DNA of 64,000 nucleotides from Rotaria sordida. Lineage: Eukaryota > Rotifera > Eurotatoria > Philodinida > Philodinidae. The position numbers and the translations under genes were made by a program. The notes below the pieces were generated by a model. It saw nothing but the letters and a program-made list of their open reading frames with translations. It had not been told where the DNA came from and ran no database searches. This document shows, in pieces, positions 38,201-51,634 of the stretch. Location of the stretch: assembly GCA_905250125.1 (NCBI GenBank), contig CAJNOL010000012.1, positions 418,155 through 482,154 on the forward strand, written 5' to 3'. How positions within the stretch are numbered: position 1 is the stretch's first letter; each line of letters opens with the position of its first letter.

Positions 38201-39919
38201 ATTTTCATAAGCAGTTTCAAATTACATCTAACTCGAATTTGTCAATATTCTTTGACAACTTGTCAACATCTGCGTTTTTTAAATGAAATGTAAGACGAAT
38301 TCTTATATCTACTTGCATTTATATCGCATAATAAGAAAATAATTTAACAAGCTCTTCAATACTTAAATATGTAATTGTGTGAATTTGTGCATAACATCAT
38401 TGTGTTCGAGCATGCTCTGGAAATAGATTTTTTTTTTCATTGATTTTAATAGTCGAGTTTATTGTTCATCCATTACACATAACTATAAAAAGAATAAACT
38501 AATGCTTTGAAGAACAAGCACATGATGAGTATAGTAGACAATAAACTAAAATTGTATATGAATGCAGTTCATTGCTTTTAATCAACTTAAAACGAAGAAA
38601 GACAAATTCGATAATAATTGTTATAAAGACATTTTACTACACACTATATTTAATAAACGAAAGAGAAAAAAAAAAGAGAAAGATAACGACAATTTTTTCT
38701 ATCAAACTAAATGATTCTACTTCGTTTAAATCGGTTTCGAGTTCCAATACAAATATTAATTTTGAGGATAATCGAGTATGAACAATGGTGGAACCTTCAA
38801 GAGCTAGTGTATACATATCTATCATCTCGTATTAATGAAAATGTAATAAAATCAATTCTATCATTTGTAAAACAAATTATGATATCTAATTATATATAAA
38901 TATTTTATTTTAAAACTAATGAAGTTCTACTAAACTTATATTCTACATCGCACGCAAAAAATAACTTTTTTATTCCTTACACATTGTGATTCAATATTTG
39001 ATTTAATTGTCATACGATACGCATGATAACAAAGTTGAAAAAAATAGACAAGTATTTTATTGTTTCTTAAGGACTTTTTTTGTTTTTACAATAGCAAGTT
39101 TACATATAAATATATTTAAACCGATTTTGTTTCATCTAATCGTACATATTGATGATCATTTGTCCTAATTATTATGCAATTTAGAATACTTGTTACGTTA
39201 AAACTGATCTTTCAAAAATTTATTATTTTAGTTGTTTTATTTGGAAAGATAAATATCATCATAAACTACGTATACATCGATTAAATCTTGTAATTTGAGA
39301 ATATCAACTAGCACAATCTGGAATTAATTATGTTCTATTACAACATAGTATATGAAAAAAAAAAGAAGTTGATAACTATCTTAAACCAATTGTTTGTAAA
39401 CAGTACATTGCTATTCGATGCTTATATATCTACCAACACTATCACATCTAGCGGAAATGATCGTTCGATAGATTTGATTAGCTACACTAACATGACTATC
39501 ATGTAGTCAGATTGAAAAACAATTTTGTTTTCTTAAAATTAATACAGCGTAGGCCATAAATAGCACTATGATAAAAAATTGCAATAACTCCGCTTCGATT
39601 CGCTCGAATGCGCTGATTTTTGGTTAGTAGCAGAAACTTATTTTAAGTGTTTTTCTTGATATAAATAAGATAAACAAATATTACTATCAAGTATTGTTTT
39701 TGACCTTACTAAAGATATTTAATCTATTGTCAACTATAGAAAAATATATTTGAGACTATTTATAGATTGTTTTCAGTTGTCATCGAAGAAAATAGTAAGA
39801 AGAAATCAAAACAAACTATATTGATACATACAGAGCAAGTTTTCAAAATTAATTAGTTTAATTTTGAAAAATCAAAATTATGATACCGTTGACTTTTAAC
39901 TAACTAGTCCTGGAAAATG

Positions 39920-40700
39920 CGTCATAAGTTCTATGCCTCAATGAAAATTAGTTTATATATAAACAAAGAGTAATTCTTACCCAATTATAACTATAAGAGC
40001 ATCGAATGCTTAGGATGACATTTTAAATGCCATACTATTCAATAATATTATCGCTTTTAATAATAGGAATGTAAACAAAAGCAACGTGATACTTACAATT
40101 TCGAAATCAACTAGTATATTTTTAAGAAGTTTTAATGAACTGTGAATTTATCGTGCTTTACCTAACATAATTCCATAAAGCAATACGTAGTATCTAGTCT
40201 GTGGATATGATTATCCTCTGTATCCGTACTCTAATTACCATGTTATCTCTGTTTATATCACTGTTATTAAAACAGATAATGTCATCAGATAGTATGCCAT
40301 TTAAAACATCGTCTTAAGTGTTCCCAAAGAATTAAAAAATAAAAAATAGCATTAAAATGATGAAGCGGACAAAAAAAATTGATGTATTTCAAATTTATCG
40401 ATTAAAATAGACATTTTCATTAAATTCATTCTATGATTTTGATTAAAAATGAAATTCACTGCATTTTCTTAATTAAAATGTCACGTTTCATCAATGAATT
40501 TGAAAAACATTAATTCTTTTTGTCCGTTTCACCATTAAAAATGCTTTTTTTTTTATTTTTCATATAAAATACACGAAGGTCATAATTTTCTTTGATTTTT
40601 TGACTTCATGGGCTCGCAATTTATATAGATATAGTTAGGTAGGGATCATTCTTTGTTTCCGTATAAACTAATTTTCATTGAGGCCCAGAAGCTATGAAAA
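39920..40700. repeat. Nested inverted repeats
   Basis: Outer arms about 39920-39990 and 40640-40700: CTCAATGAAAATTAGTTTAT at about 39938 has an exact reverse complement near 40665. An inner palindrome, about 40325-40570, pairs GCATTAAAATGATGAAGCGG with the complement of CCGTTTCACCATTAAAAATGC-like sequence and runs almost to the centre near 40445. Probably one element with long arms, or one element inserted in another. Confidence 0.65.
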
Positions 40701-41651
40701 ACCTTTTATGCAACAATATAGTATCATTTATAAAGTTCATTTTGATTTTTTCTGATTTTTTCTCTTTGAGAGCTGAAAGCTATCTAGGAAACATTACACT
40801 TCTATTTTCCTTATTTTGATATAACAGATAAGATCGCTTTCGTAATATCAACAATAATACATAGCAGTATTTGCTGTTTATCTCATTCATATGAAAAAAG
40901 GCGCTACATAAATGTCTACCACTAACTAAAAAAATTAATCCATTAGATTGAATAAACATGGAGATGTTTCATTTTATTTTATCGTAGTACTATTTATAAT
41001 ACACCCTGTATTATGGTTTTTATTTATTTAGTCATCATTCGACAAAGACTTGTGCCACTGATTATTTTATCATTTTATAAAACAATAACAATAAAAAAAA
41101 AATCAGAGTTTTTGAAAAGTAATGATAGCTGATGATTTTCGATTTACTCTTAACTAATAGATTTTTTTAATGAGTAATGTTAGTTTTCGTAGTGTCATCG
41201 GGCAAACAAGTTTTAAAAGATAATAAACTAATTTTCAAATTTAATTGTTGAAAAGTATAGTTAAAAATTTTTTACATCTATTTCATTCAACTGTTGATAG
41301 TTGTTTTGATAAGTAGGTATATTATTCATCTCAAATACATAATTGCTAAACAATCATCTTCGATATCACAAATATCACATCATATTATCATTGAACATTA
41401 ACTTTCATCTAGACAACAGAAATATCGAATAAATTATGAAAAAATTTTATCCAAAAACTTTCATTAGAAATTGTTCAATGCAATCTATTCGAACAAGAAA
41501 AAAATTGAAATTTTTTTTTCACAGTAGAATATCAGTGTTAGTAATGATTATTTATTTTTATTTTTTTATAGAGAATCTCTATTACAATTATTTATCATCG
41601 TCAACTTAATATCTGGATTAATCATACGAATAAAAATGTAGTTTTTTTCCC

Positions 41652-41657
41652 TTTATT
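41652..41657 (-). other. Candidate polyadenylation signal of ZNF598
   Basis: TTTATT on the plus strand (AATAAA on minus) about 126 bases beyond the ZNF598 stop codon. A closer variant was not apparent. Confidence 0.35.
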
Positions 41658-41782
41658 TAATATACTGAAATTAGCCTATCAATGGCATAACAATAAACAA
41701 CAGAAAAAAAGCGTGTTATTATAATGTCTTTGTTGTGTAACGTAAAAAATTTCGTTTAACAAGATAATAAAATCTGATTTAA

Positions 41783-44700
41783 TCATTTCTTTTTCTTTCC
41801 TTTTCCTCGACCGATCGGAACAGCAGCTGTAGGTAATGAAGGAAATTGTGTATTGAATTCTGTATGATAAGAATTATGTTCATCAGCATCAGATTCAAAC
41901 ATAATTTGTTGACAAATATGACATGTATGAATATTTTTTTCGTCAAAATTTTTCTGTGTCCAATTGTTTTTATTTTGTGTTACTGATGATGATAATGATG
42001 TTGATGGATTATCTTTTTTCCAATTTGAATAAAGTTCATTTTGTCGTTCAATATTTGGCATAATAACAATTAATTCAAATAAATATTCATCAAATTTATC
42101 TTTAAATAATTGTGTTGTATATGATAGAAAATCTTTTGATGCTATTTTATTTTGAGAAAATGCTTCACAAAATTTATCATATTCCATAAATAAATTCATA
42201 TCACCATCGAATAAATTAAAAAGTTTAGTACGAAATTCATCTTTTTGTTTTGAATAAGATGGTGTGAAAATAAATGAAGGTGGAGCGGGTTGAGATGATG
42301 GAATTGAATTAAAACCTGGTGGTGGAGGAACAGCAAGTGGCATAGTAAAACCTGGTGGTGGTGGAGGAACAACAAGTGGTGTAGTAGAATTAGGCGAAGA
42401 TTGAATAGACTATAAAAAAACAATAAGCATCAACTTATCTTTATGGATATATATGGACATACAGATGTTGGAGGTGGTACTACTTGAGAAACAGATTCAT
42501 CTTGTAATAAAGGTTGTGATGATGCCTATAGAAAAAAAATACGAATAAGATATGTGAAAGATATAATTGAATGTAAATACTTGATTAATTGTTGGTTTTT
42601 CTGGAGTTTTGTCTTTAGTCGATGTAGTCTCAAATAAAAATATATTTAGTTTTTGAAGATAAATTAAGAGATTATTTATACCTCTTGCTTAATTGAATCA
42701 TTTGTTTTTGTTACTATGGGTGCCTAAAAGAAAAAAAAATTTTAGAGTCATGTTTACAATTATACAGAACAGTTGAGAAAAGCACAATCTTATTATTTAT
42801 TTTACTATATTTTGTTGAGAAACGTGCGAAGAAACATTCTCAGACGTTTGCACTCTTTGGAGTTAATATTTTGTCCATAAGGAGGTCTTGATGAGCTATG
42901 AATTGCTCCAGTATTTTCCACGCACACGAAAGTAATGGTAAATGCTTTTTGTTCACTCTTAAAAGGTAGTAGAATGTAAATCTTTTTGAGAATAAACTTA
43001 ATGATAACTACGTTATACTAGACTTTCCAACGCTGCAACCTTAAAAAGTTCGCAGATGATAAATCTCAAAATTTCATTAAATTTCAATATGATCTTCTCA
43101 CGGAATACAAGCATTAATCGTACTGTTGAACAGTATATACTCGACTTCATACAAAAATTATGAAGACGAACAGTATATTTTCTAATGGAAATGATTCTGA
43201 TGAAAAGAACGTTGGAAAGTCTAGTATAATCTAATTATCATTAAGTTCATTTTCAAAAAGATTTACAGTCTCTTACCTTTTAATAGTCATCAAACAGCAT
43301 TTGTCATTACTTTAATGTGCAGGGAAAATATTCGAACAATTCAAAATTCGGCAAAGAATCCGTATGAGCACAAATCTTTTCAAGACTTTTTATAGATTAC
43401 TAAGGCCTAGTTATGGGCAAAATATCAACTGAAAAGAGCGTAGACATTTGGAAATGTTCCCTTGTTAGTTCAACAAAGGTTTCAATTGTCTATAATGCGT
43501 ACTTTCTTATTGGATTGAACGGTTGATTTATTTTCATCTTTTTTTTCTTGTTTTATTGATAATGATGGTAGTGGTGGTGATGGAAGTTTCTCTTCTTTTA
43601 CTTGTGTTGTTACAGTTGGTTGATTTTCATCAGTTATTAAACGTTGACCAAGTTGACTTAAACCAATAGTTGGAAAATCATCGGCGGAAGACAGTGACGG
43701 TGGAGGTGGCATTGTTTGCACTTCTTCCATAAATTTTTTCTTACTCAAAGCAGCATTTTTCTTTTTCTGTTGTTTTGTGGATGATTTCGTCGATGGATTT
43801 GTACCATCAGTTACCCAAACATTAGAAGATATAACTATAAAAAATAATTAAAACTGATCTATGATAAAAAAAATTATCATACCATTATTCTGTGTTGTCG
43901 TTGTTGATGGTAGAGCTGGAAAGTCTTGAGCTTTTGGAAGGGATTGTTTTTTATTTTTATCTTGTTTTTCATTAGTCTGAGTACCGGATAAGCCAGAAGA
44001 TGATATCATTTTTATATTTGATGAAGCAACAGGTGTTGTACTGGTAGTTAAAGAAGCCATTGGTCGTCTGATATATTCATCGTCGTCATCATCATTAATT
44101 AAACGATTGGTATTCAAACGCATTTGTGGTTGATTTGCTTTTGCATTTGCTAGAAGAAGAAAACAAACATTGATATTAGATCAGAAGAAATTTGTTTTTT
44201 GTAAAGAAGAAAATTTTTTTTCTATTTACCATTCGCATTTTTTGCTGATTTTTTAGCAGTTGACCAAGCTGAAAACATCGATACAGGTGCAGGTATTTTT
44301 GCATTTCTAGCTCCTTTTAATGCAGGGAAATCTTCTTTCAAATTTATTGAAGATGTTCCATTGGTTAGTGGTTGAGGTGTTTTCTTTGATGTTACACTCA
44401 AATTTGTAGACGATGATGATAGTATTTGTTGTTGTTGTTGTTCTCGCCAAATTCCATGAGGTTGACTAATATTTGTATTTGACGTATTACTAGCTGCACT
44501 AGCAAGTGCAGGAAAATCACCCGATGAATTTATTCGTCTAAATGAATCACTCAACCAAGCACCACGTTGTTGTGAAACATTTTGTGGAGTTGAAGAACGT
44601 TCACCTAAAGTTGGAAATTCATCAATGGAAGGTACTGCAACAGCAACAGCTGGTTCTTGTTGAATATCATCACTAAAAGATAATGACATAATTCAAAATA

Positions 44701-46438
44701 TAAAATCAACTAATATTTTAACAATAACTCGACAATCGAAATAGCGATTATCCGAAAGGGAAATGTTATTAGATACATATGCATAAGGTACTATATTCAA
44801 ACCTTGATTTCATCAGGCATGGAATGATCCTGAGCAAGTCACTAAGAACTGTTTATCTCGTATCACACATCTGAAAGCATGCTGACTACATTGTGATATA
44901 CACCTACTCTTGTGATTAGTTAGTGTATATGAGGGAGGGGGACGGGAGAGAAAGGGAGGACAAGCAATTAAGTATAAGAACTCTGTGTCAGGCTGACCTT
45001 CTGTCCAAAGCTACAGCTAGTATTAGTGGTAGGAAAGATATTGGACTGATGAATCTACCACTAGGCAGCACTCCATATCGCAAGGTAGCCGAAAGGTACA
45101 AGCACTTTTCCTTGCTTCCTTTCTTAAAGTCTTTTGAAGTTTGTTGTTTTCTCCTGGTGATTATTTAGAATTAGTTAAAACAGAAAATTTACCGGTCATT
45201 CCTGGACGAATTATTATTTCCTTGTGTCTTAAATTCACCACTTTTGAACGTTCCTGACAAATAGAAAGTAAATAAGCATGTATAACTCTTTGAAATATAA
45301 TTTCGAAAAAGTAAACATGATATTACCTCTACGAGCTGGATCATTTTGTTGTTGTCTATCACGCATACCTGTCATTTGAAATTCTACTGGGATAGTACCT
45401 AATTGTCTTGCCTCAGCTCGATTTTTACTATGTTGTGCTGCTTGATGTGCACGAAAGTCAATTTCAGAGGAAAATACATTTGTAAATTGTACGTCTTTAC
45501 ATTGACCAATTTCACATAAATAATGATTTGAACGATAATGATCACGAAGTAAATCAAAGTCACTAAGAAGAAGAAGAAAAAGACAATTCAAAAATATTTT
45601 TATTTTGTATTAATTAAAAACTAACCTATAATAAACATTATCATCTGTACATAAATGACAATAATAATGTTCTTTTCTCATATGTTGATATAATTGATCA
45701 ACATCAAGAAAATGATCATCACAAAATCGACATAATGGATGACCTTTAAATGATGTATCATCACGATCACCACAACGTATATGTTGAACAAGATCATGAC
45801 GTGTATAACATTTTCTTTCATGTGGAAATAAATTTAAATGTTCAACACATAAATCACAATAAAAATAACGATGAGTACGTCGTACATGATCACGTAGTAT
45901 TTCAAATGTTTCATATTCAGAATAACAAAATGGACAAAAATTTCTTAATAATTTTTCTGTTTCACGTCGAATCCATTCAGCTTTTATTGGATAATAAATT
46001 CCACAATCACCTGTTTCATCAATAGGTGTAAAACGAGATTGATCAATTGTTGGTTGAGTTAAAGCAAGATCCGAAACAAAATATACCTGTGAATAACAGA
46101 TAAACAAAAACAAAACATTTATTTATTTATTTATGGTTTTTCACTGAAGTTTTATTTTTCATTGAAACTTATTTTTTCTATAAACAGACTTAAATTACTA
46201 TTCGAAAACAAAACAAAAACTGAAGACTTTTTTGAAAATATATCTAGATTTTTTAATTTAACGATAGACATACTCGAGGAAGTTCTTGTCGACAAATCGC
46301 ACAATACGTTTGCTCACAAAGAACACGCATTTTTGTTGAACATAAATGGCATACAGGATGAGAACATTCACCAACAGCATAGATTTTTATTTTATCATGA
46401 CGACAAAGTGGACATACAGATGCTTCGTTACTTTCCAT
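41783..46438 (-). CDS. ZNF598: ZNF598-type E3 ubiquitin ligase (ribosome collision sensor)
   Basis: Eleven exons, 914 residues: 46438-46274, 46086-45626, 45562-45327, 45253-45193, 44672-44230, 44149-43883, 43834-43503, 42723-42682, 42628-42581, 42525-42463, 42409-41783. The N-terminal RING has Cys/His at 9, 12, 25, 27, 30, 33, 46, 49 and the family stretch STKMRVLCEQ. A C2H2 zinc-finger array follows (CPFCYSEYETF, FYCDLCVEHL, HPLCRFCDDHFLD, HYYCHLCTDD, HYLCEIGQC), then the RAEARQ motif. The middle carries repeated DEFPTLG / DFPAL boxes, then PPPPGF repeats, a conserved helical region (FCEAFSQNKI, LIVIMPN) and a C-terminal CHICQQ finger with QFPSLP. Order and length match human ZNF598 (904 residues), which ubiquitinates small-subunit proteins at collided ribosomes in the cytoplasm. 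The C-terminal GRGKGKKKK tail is very basic. One 668-base intron hosts an inverted repeat. Confidence 0.95.
42833..43460. repeat. Long inverted repeat inside a ZNF598 intron
   Basis: Arms about 42833-43040 and 43203-43460, loop about 160 bases. Paired blocks include ACTAGACTTTCCAACG with CGTTGGAAAGTCTAGT, AAACTTAATGATAA with TTATCATTAAGTT, GTAAATCTTTTTGA with TCAAAAAGATTTAC, and outer AATATTTTGTCCATAA with TTATGGGCAAAATAT. It occupies nearly the whole intron between exons 43834-43503 and 42723-42682. Confidence 0.85.
44673..45192 (-). other. ZNF598 intron 4 with GC-richer tract
   Basis: A 520-base intron, far longer than its neighbours (45-90 bases). The part 44930-45120 is purine-rich then mixed and noticeably higher in GC than the surrounding DNA, with an 81-codon plus-strand open frame (44923-45168) of no recognised family. 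It looks like an inserted repeat rather than a gene. Confidence 0.5.
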
Positions 46439-48889
46439 GATAATCGAATCAATTAATAGCAATGATGACGTGTAGAGAAACGTTAAATTTAAAGTAATGT
46501 TATTATGCAAGAACAACGCAACTTTTTAACTTGGTAGTGATGACGGAGTAGGAATGGTAATATTTATTGAAAATCAGGAAGATCTCAAAAACAAATAAAT
46601 GAAAAAAAAATAAACGACGAAAAATTGCGTTTAATATTAGGCAATATTTAAGAATAAGAACGAATATCGTAAACTACTCAAGATTGGTTTAGTAGAAACG
46701 GCTATTTATAGAGATCGAAAGATGGCTCTGGAAGTTCAGGCAAATATATGATAACAAACTCTAATACAAATATTGTAAGAATATAGGTAATGATGACGTA
46801 TATGACTATTTTTTCCGAATGATAAAAAATCATGAATGTTTTAATTACAAGTTCAAATAACAATAACCTTCCATTATTAGAATTGAATTTTGCTATCATA
46901 TGATTAAAAGACAGCTGCTGCATCATCGAACGGTAACATTATTGAAATAAGCTAACCCTAAAATACTATCAATACTTTCAATTAAAGTTCAAGTATTCAC
47001 TATTTTCAGCAGACATTTGACATATTACGAAAATAGTAGCCACATGTCGACATATACCAATAGGAAGATAACGTGTCCTATGTCAAAAAGACTGGTATAG
47101 ACTAGGGGGATTCTTAATTGATATTGTCGTTTGTATGAAAGCTACCATTATATCTAACACGACAATAGATGTCAACAATCTTATATGTTGAAAATACCGA
47201 TATTATTACGATGTTTTGATTGTCTTAGCACGATGACAAAAACTGCCTCTCACATTTTATATTAGATATCCAAAATAACTAAGTATATGAAGAGATCGAA
47301 AATTCGATAATATCCACAGATCAGATGAATCGTTATTGTATTTAGTAAGAAAATTGTGATGGAATTTGCCGATAGATGTTATTTAAATAAGAAAAAATGA
47401 CCAAGAAATAACTCTTCAAAGATTTTCTCTCATGAAACGTGAATTAAAGTTTCTTATATCGAAGGTATTATCGAAAAATTTCAGTGACAAACCATATTTT
47501 ACTCTTTATATTTGTTAATATTGCAAGCGGATTCTGTATTAAATTACGACAAAGAGAAGTATAAATTTCCAATGACAATGCTTATTTTGCAACATGGAAA
47601 ACAAGGTTGTTCTTTTCGAAATACTTCACATTTTTAACTTGTAAGCATACGTTTTAATGTTTAAGTATCAAAATTATTTTGTCGTGACAAATATGATATT
47701 CTGATTATCTAAATAAATTACTTTTCGATAGAAAGAACCATAATATCATTGAAAATATGTATTTTGAGTAAAAGATCACTAGCAAAAGAGTATTTAAAAA
47801 AAAACAACAACATGCTTTTAAAATGATAAGTGCACTTCAGAGATATTTCTGTTGATCTATCACAATATAATTTCCTTGTTAGAAAAAGGACTTCCTTCTC
47901 TGTTGTCAACAACATATTCAAAATGAACTGAAGTTGAGGACATCAACAAAGGTATATTTCAAAAGAAAGTTTACAATTCTTCGGCAAGTTACATTATTTT
48001 TAAATCTATTACAGATATTTATTACTACATTACTTTTAAATATTTCAACGTATTTTAAAAATTGTCTTATTAATTATTTATAAAATTTGCCTGGAGAAAT
48101 ATAGGATGATAAGTTTTCATACATTATTAATAGGTTGTTTTCCTTAATGTCTTATGAATATATTTGTCATGTAAAGGCAATCATAATAAGAATACAAGAG
48201 TTGACTATAATTATTGATCTGCATTGCTAATCATTATCTTTCGATGGATTTCATATTGTAAAAAGTCAAGAAAGAACTGAGTCATACAAGTTTTCAGTTA
48301 TAAATTCGAATAATTTATTATTTTTTGTTTTGTTTTTTATTATATTTTAGTTTTTACGGTCAGTACTGACAGCTAACCCGTAAGAATAGATTTCAATTCG
48401 ATTTGTGATTAAAAATCAACAATATTTATTACTTATTTTTCAATTCTTTCTTCTATTAATAGCATCTATATTTTTTTAGATTTAAACAAAAACAACTTCC
48501 TTAACTTGCACGTCATTATATGTCGCTAAGCATCAGTTTATTTTGGCTTCTTTTAAAAGAATAAGCAAAAAACAAGGAGAGAAAAAAAATTGAAAAAGAA
48601 GGTTATTCCTTCGAAAACACGCACGTTAAATTGACAATAAAAGATGAAGAAAAAAAATGCGAAATAAAATAATAATATGATAAAAGAACAAAAAGAAAAA
48701 CAGACTGATTGTTAAATGAATGTATTCGTATATGTTCATCTAAATAAATATATACATAGGATACAATTGCCAAATCAATCCGCCAAAAATTTGTTACAAT
48801 GAGAAGAAAAAACAAAACGTTTATAGATACAATAAATAAAGAGAAAAAAAATATTTGTACATATTTTTAAAACAAAAAAAGATAGAAAT
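46439..48889. other. 2.5 kb intergenic interval
   Basis: Upstream region of ZNF598 and 3' flank of the FBXL gene. AT-rich, no supported exon, no recognised repeat; open frames are short and motif-free. A perfect 12-base palindrome GTCAGTACTGAC lies near 48360. Confidence 0.6.
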
Positions 48890-51634
48890 TTAAGCAATAA
48901 TGCAACATGAAAATGTACATGTTGAACATGATGTACAACAACAAAATGGACATGATGTTGTACGTTGATTAGTCTGTGTAGGAGTTCGTGGAGCAAAATA
49001 CGCATGAATATTTAAATCCGGAAAATGTGTCTAACAAATAAATTCGACAATATGATAGATAATTTAAGTTTAAACGAAAGAAAAATTGCATATACTTGTA
49101 TCTTTTTTATAGCATTTTTTGATACTTGTTGACAATCGAATATATCTAAACGTTGAAGATTTTGGCAAGCAAGTAAATGATCAATAGTTGTATCTGTTAT
49201 TGTTGGACAATTATCAAGTTCAAGTATACGAAGATTTTCTTGAGCAGAAGTACTTGAACCAATATAACGAATACCTTCATCTGTAATTTGTTCACATCGT
49301 GAAAGAGTCTTCAAAATAAAACAAATATAAAATTTTATTTTTTCTAAGAGAAATAAATAAATAAATAATTATTTTACCAAAATTTGAATTTCAGGACAAT
49401 TATCAGCCAAATGTCTTAACGTTTCATCAGTAATCTTAAAATTATTCAATGTCATATTAAATTATAATTATAAGAAAATGAATATTTTGACTACCTATGG
49501 GTCAAGTTCATTTGATTAGGTTTAATAACACTAATTATCTACTAACAGGAGTATGACGTAAATGGAAAAAAGGAAATATCTAGTGTTTCTAAGTCAGTTT
49601 TTTTTAAATCTATGTCACATTCCAATTAGTAGATAATAGAGTGTTGTCAGCGCAGTAGAAAGTTTCCGGAACTTCCCGAAATACAAAAAAAGACCGTTGA
49701 TTGTTATATAAAGCAAAAATTCTTTTTGACATCTCTTTTTTTTTGTGATTCCGTGTAGAAATAAATATATTTTTCAAAAATGAAAAATATAACAAGGATT
49801 CCAATAAGTAAAATCATCGATTTAGTTAATTCGAAACTTTTTCTTACAGCTGTACAATCTTCTAGATCAAGTCGTTCTAATAAATGGCAACCCTAAAATA
49901 ATCAAAAATGAAAATTTTCTTCTATAAATTTCTCTTAAATGTTTTACTTGAGCCATTGCTAAAAATCCTGCATCAGTAAATTGTGAACATAAAGTTGCAT
50001 CAAGTCTCCTTAAAGAACACATAATAAATATCAATAAAGTTGAATGTCTATTTATCTTAGAAAAAAGTTAAATATTACTTTAATTGATGACAATATGTTC
50101 CAAGTGCTATTAATGTAGTATCTGTTAAATTTCTACAATTGGCAATAATTAATGAATTCAGTAATGTACAATGTTCAGCAATAATCAAAAGGCCTTCATC
50201 AGTTAAGGTCTAAAACAGAATTCATGTTAATTAAATACTGTTTTTTTTATCTATTAACTTACAGAACAACGATTTAAATCAAGAAATAATAGTTTTGGAC
50301 AATTTATTGCAAGTTCTTTTGCTGCATTATTAGTCATCTTAAATAAATAATTTTATTTGAAAATCTAAATTTTTATTTTTATTTTTATTCTTATTTTACA
50401 TGTGTACATCCTTCAGCTTTAAATACTGTTAATTTTGGACATGATTCTGCTAGATTTCGAATACCATTCTCTGTTATATTCATACACCATGATATGTCGC
50501 ACCATTCCAAATTCGAACAATTTGAACTAAATTAAAAAAAGAAAATTTCTTTTTTTCCTATAAGAATTCACAATTCTTACCTGAGCATTTTAATGCCTTG
50601 ATCATCAATATGATGACATGATGCAATATTAATATAAATTAGATAGGAACAATATTTACTCAAATGATGTAAAGTTCTAAAAAAAAATTAAAATGAAATG
50701 AAACAATAAATGAATTGTATTTTTATTAACTTACGTATTAGACAATTTTGTACAATGCTTCATAGTTATTCGTTCTAAATTTGGACAATTATTAGCAAGA
50801 TTTCTAAATATAAAGTTTAATGTTTTTAAAATAGAAAAAAGACAAACAAAAGCAAAGATGGTTTTTTGTTTACCGCATATTATGATCAGTAATAAATTTA
50901 CAATTTTCAATATTTAATCGTTTTAAAAATGATCCACATTGTTTACTTAAATTTTCAAGTACATTACCCTTGAAAAACAAAATAAAACGATTATATCAAT
51001 CAGATAAATAATCAACATACATCAACATCACGTTGAAAACTTTTTAAATTAATACTTTGCCAATTAGAGCCATCTAATGCAAGTGTATTCCAATACTACA
51101 ACATGAAGAATTCTTAGTAAATAGAAATAAAAATATTTATCTTTTTACTTTCGATACTTGTGCACATCGACAAAGTGATTTATAATCAAGATAAGAAAAA
51201 ATTCTAAAATAGGTAAAACAAAAATCAAAAACAAATCTCTTTCATCTAAAAATTAAATTATTATTTTTTTACCTTAAAATAAGTTCTTTGGGTAATCTTT
51301 TATCCAGTAAACAAATATTATCATCAATTGCCTGTTCTTGTTCAATACTCATTGTTGTTGTATTATTAATTAAACGGGATAAAAATTTTTTTTGACGAAT
51401 TTTTGTATGTACATGAAGTAAAGGACGTCGCATAGAATCATCACTATTAACTGATAGAAGACCTAATGTTGATGTACTACTATAACCGTCGTTTGTTTGA
51501 TTAGTTAAACGTTCAGTTGTTGATGATGATGTGTCACTTGATGAATCTGTATTACCAGTATTAGTACTTAAATTATTTATGTTTGACAAACGTTGACCAA
51601 CCGTTCGTTTGAAAAATGTGTGTATGGTTGCCAT
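48890..51634 (-). CDS. FBXL20: F-box/leucine-rich-repeat protein, FBXL2/FBXL20 type
   Basis: Fourteen coding exons, 533 residues: 51634-51273, 51203-51149, 51095-51021, 50968-50874, 50803-50735, 50676-50581, 50526-50400, 50337-50263, 50209-50079, 50008-49948, 49892-49848, 49434-49378, 49308-49096, 49030-48890. The F-box (about 113-155) reads RLPKELILRIFSYL, LCRCAQVSKYWNTLALDGSN, closely as in FBXL2/20. About eleven Cys-containing leucine-rich repeats follow (LNIENCKFITD, LIIANCRNLTD, LERLDLEDC, RILELDNCPTITD). The C-terminus has FDCQQVSKNAIKKIQ, NIHAYFAP, then a Cys-rich segment ending CCIIA, a CaaX box. Role in the family: substrate receptor of SCF ubiquitin ligases, membrane-tethered by prenylation in FBXL2. 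Vertebrate members end CVIL (geranylgeranyl); Ala at the last place here would favour farnesylation. The 110-residue Ser/Thr-rich N-terminal extension is longer than in vertebrates (about 436 residues total). Confidence 0.94.

Larger units (their letters stand above)
35243..41782. other. 6.5 kb gene-free interval
   Basis: Holds the upstream region of the guanylate cyclase (an (AT)n run at 35509-35534, a GATGAT run near 35645) and the 3' flank of the ZNF598 gene. No exon is supported; open frames at 36292-36528, 36759-36974 and 37290-37640 show no motif and have biased AT-rich composition. A nested inverted repeat is listed separately. Confidence 0.6.
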
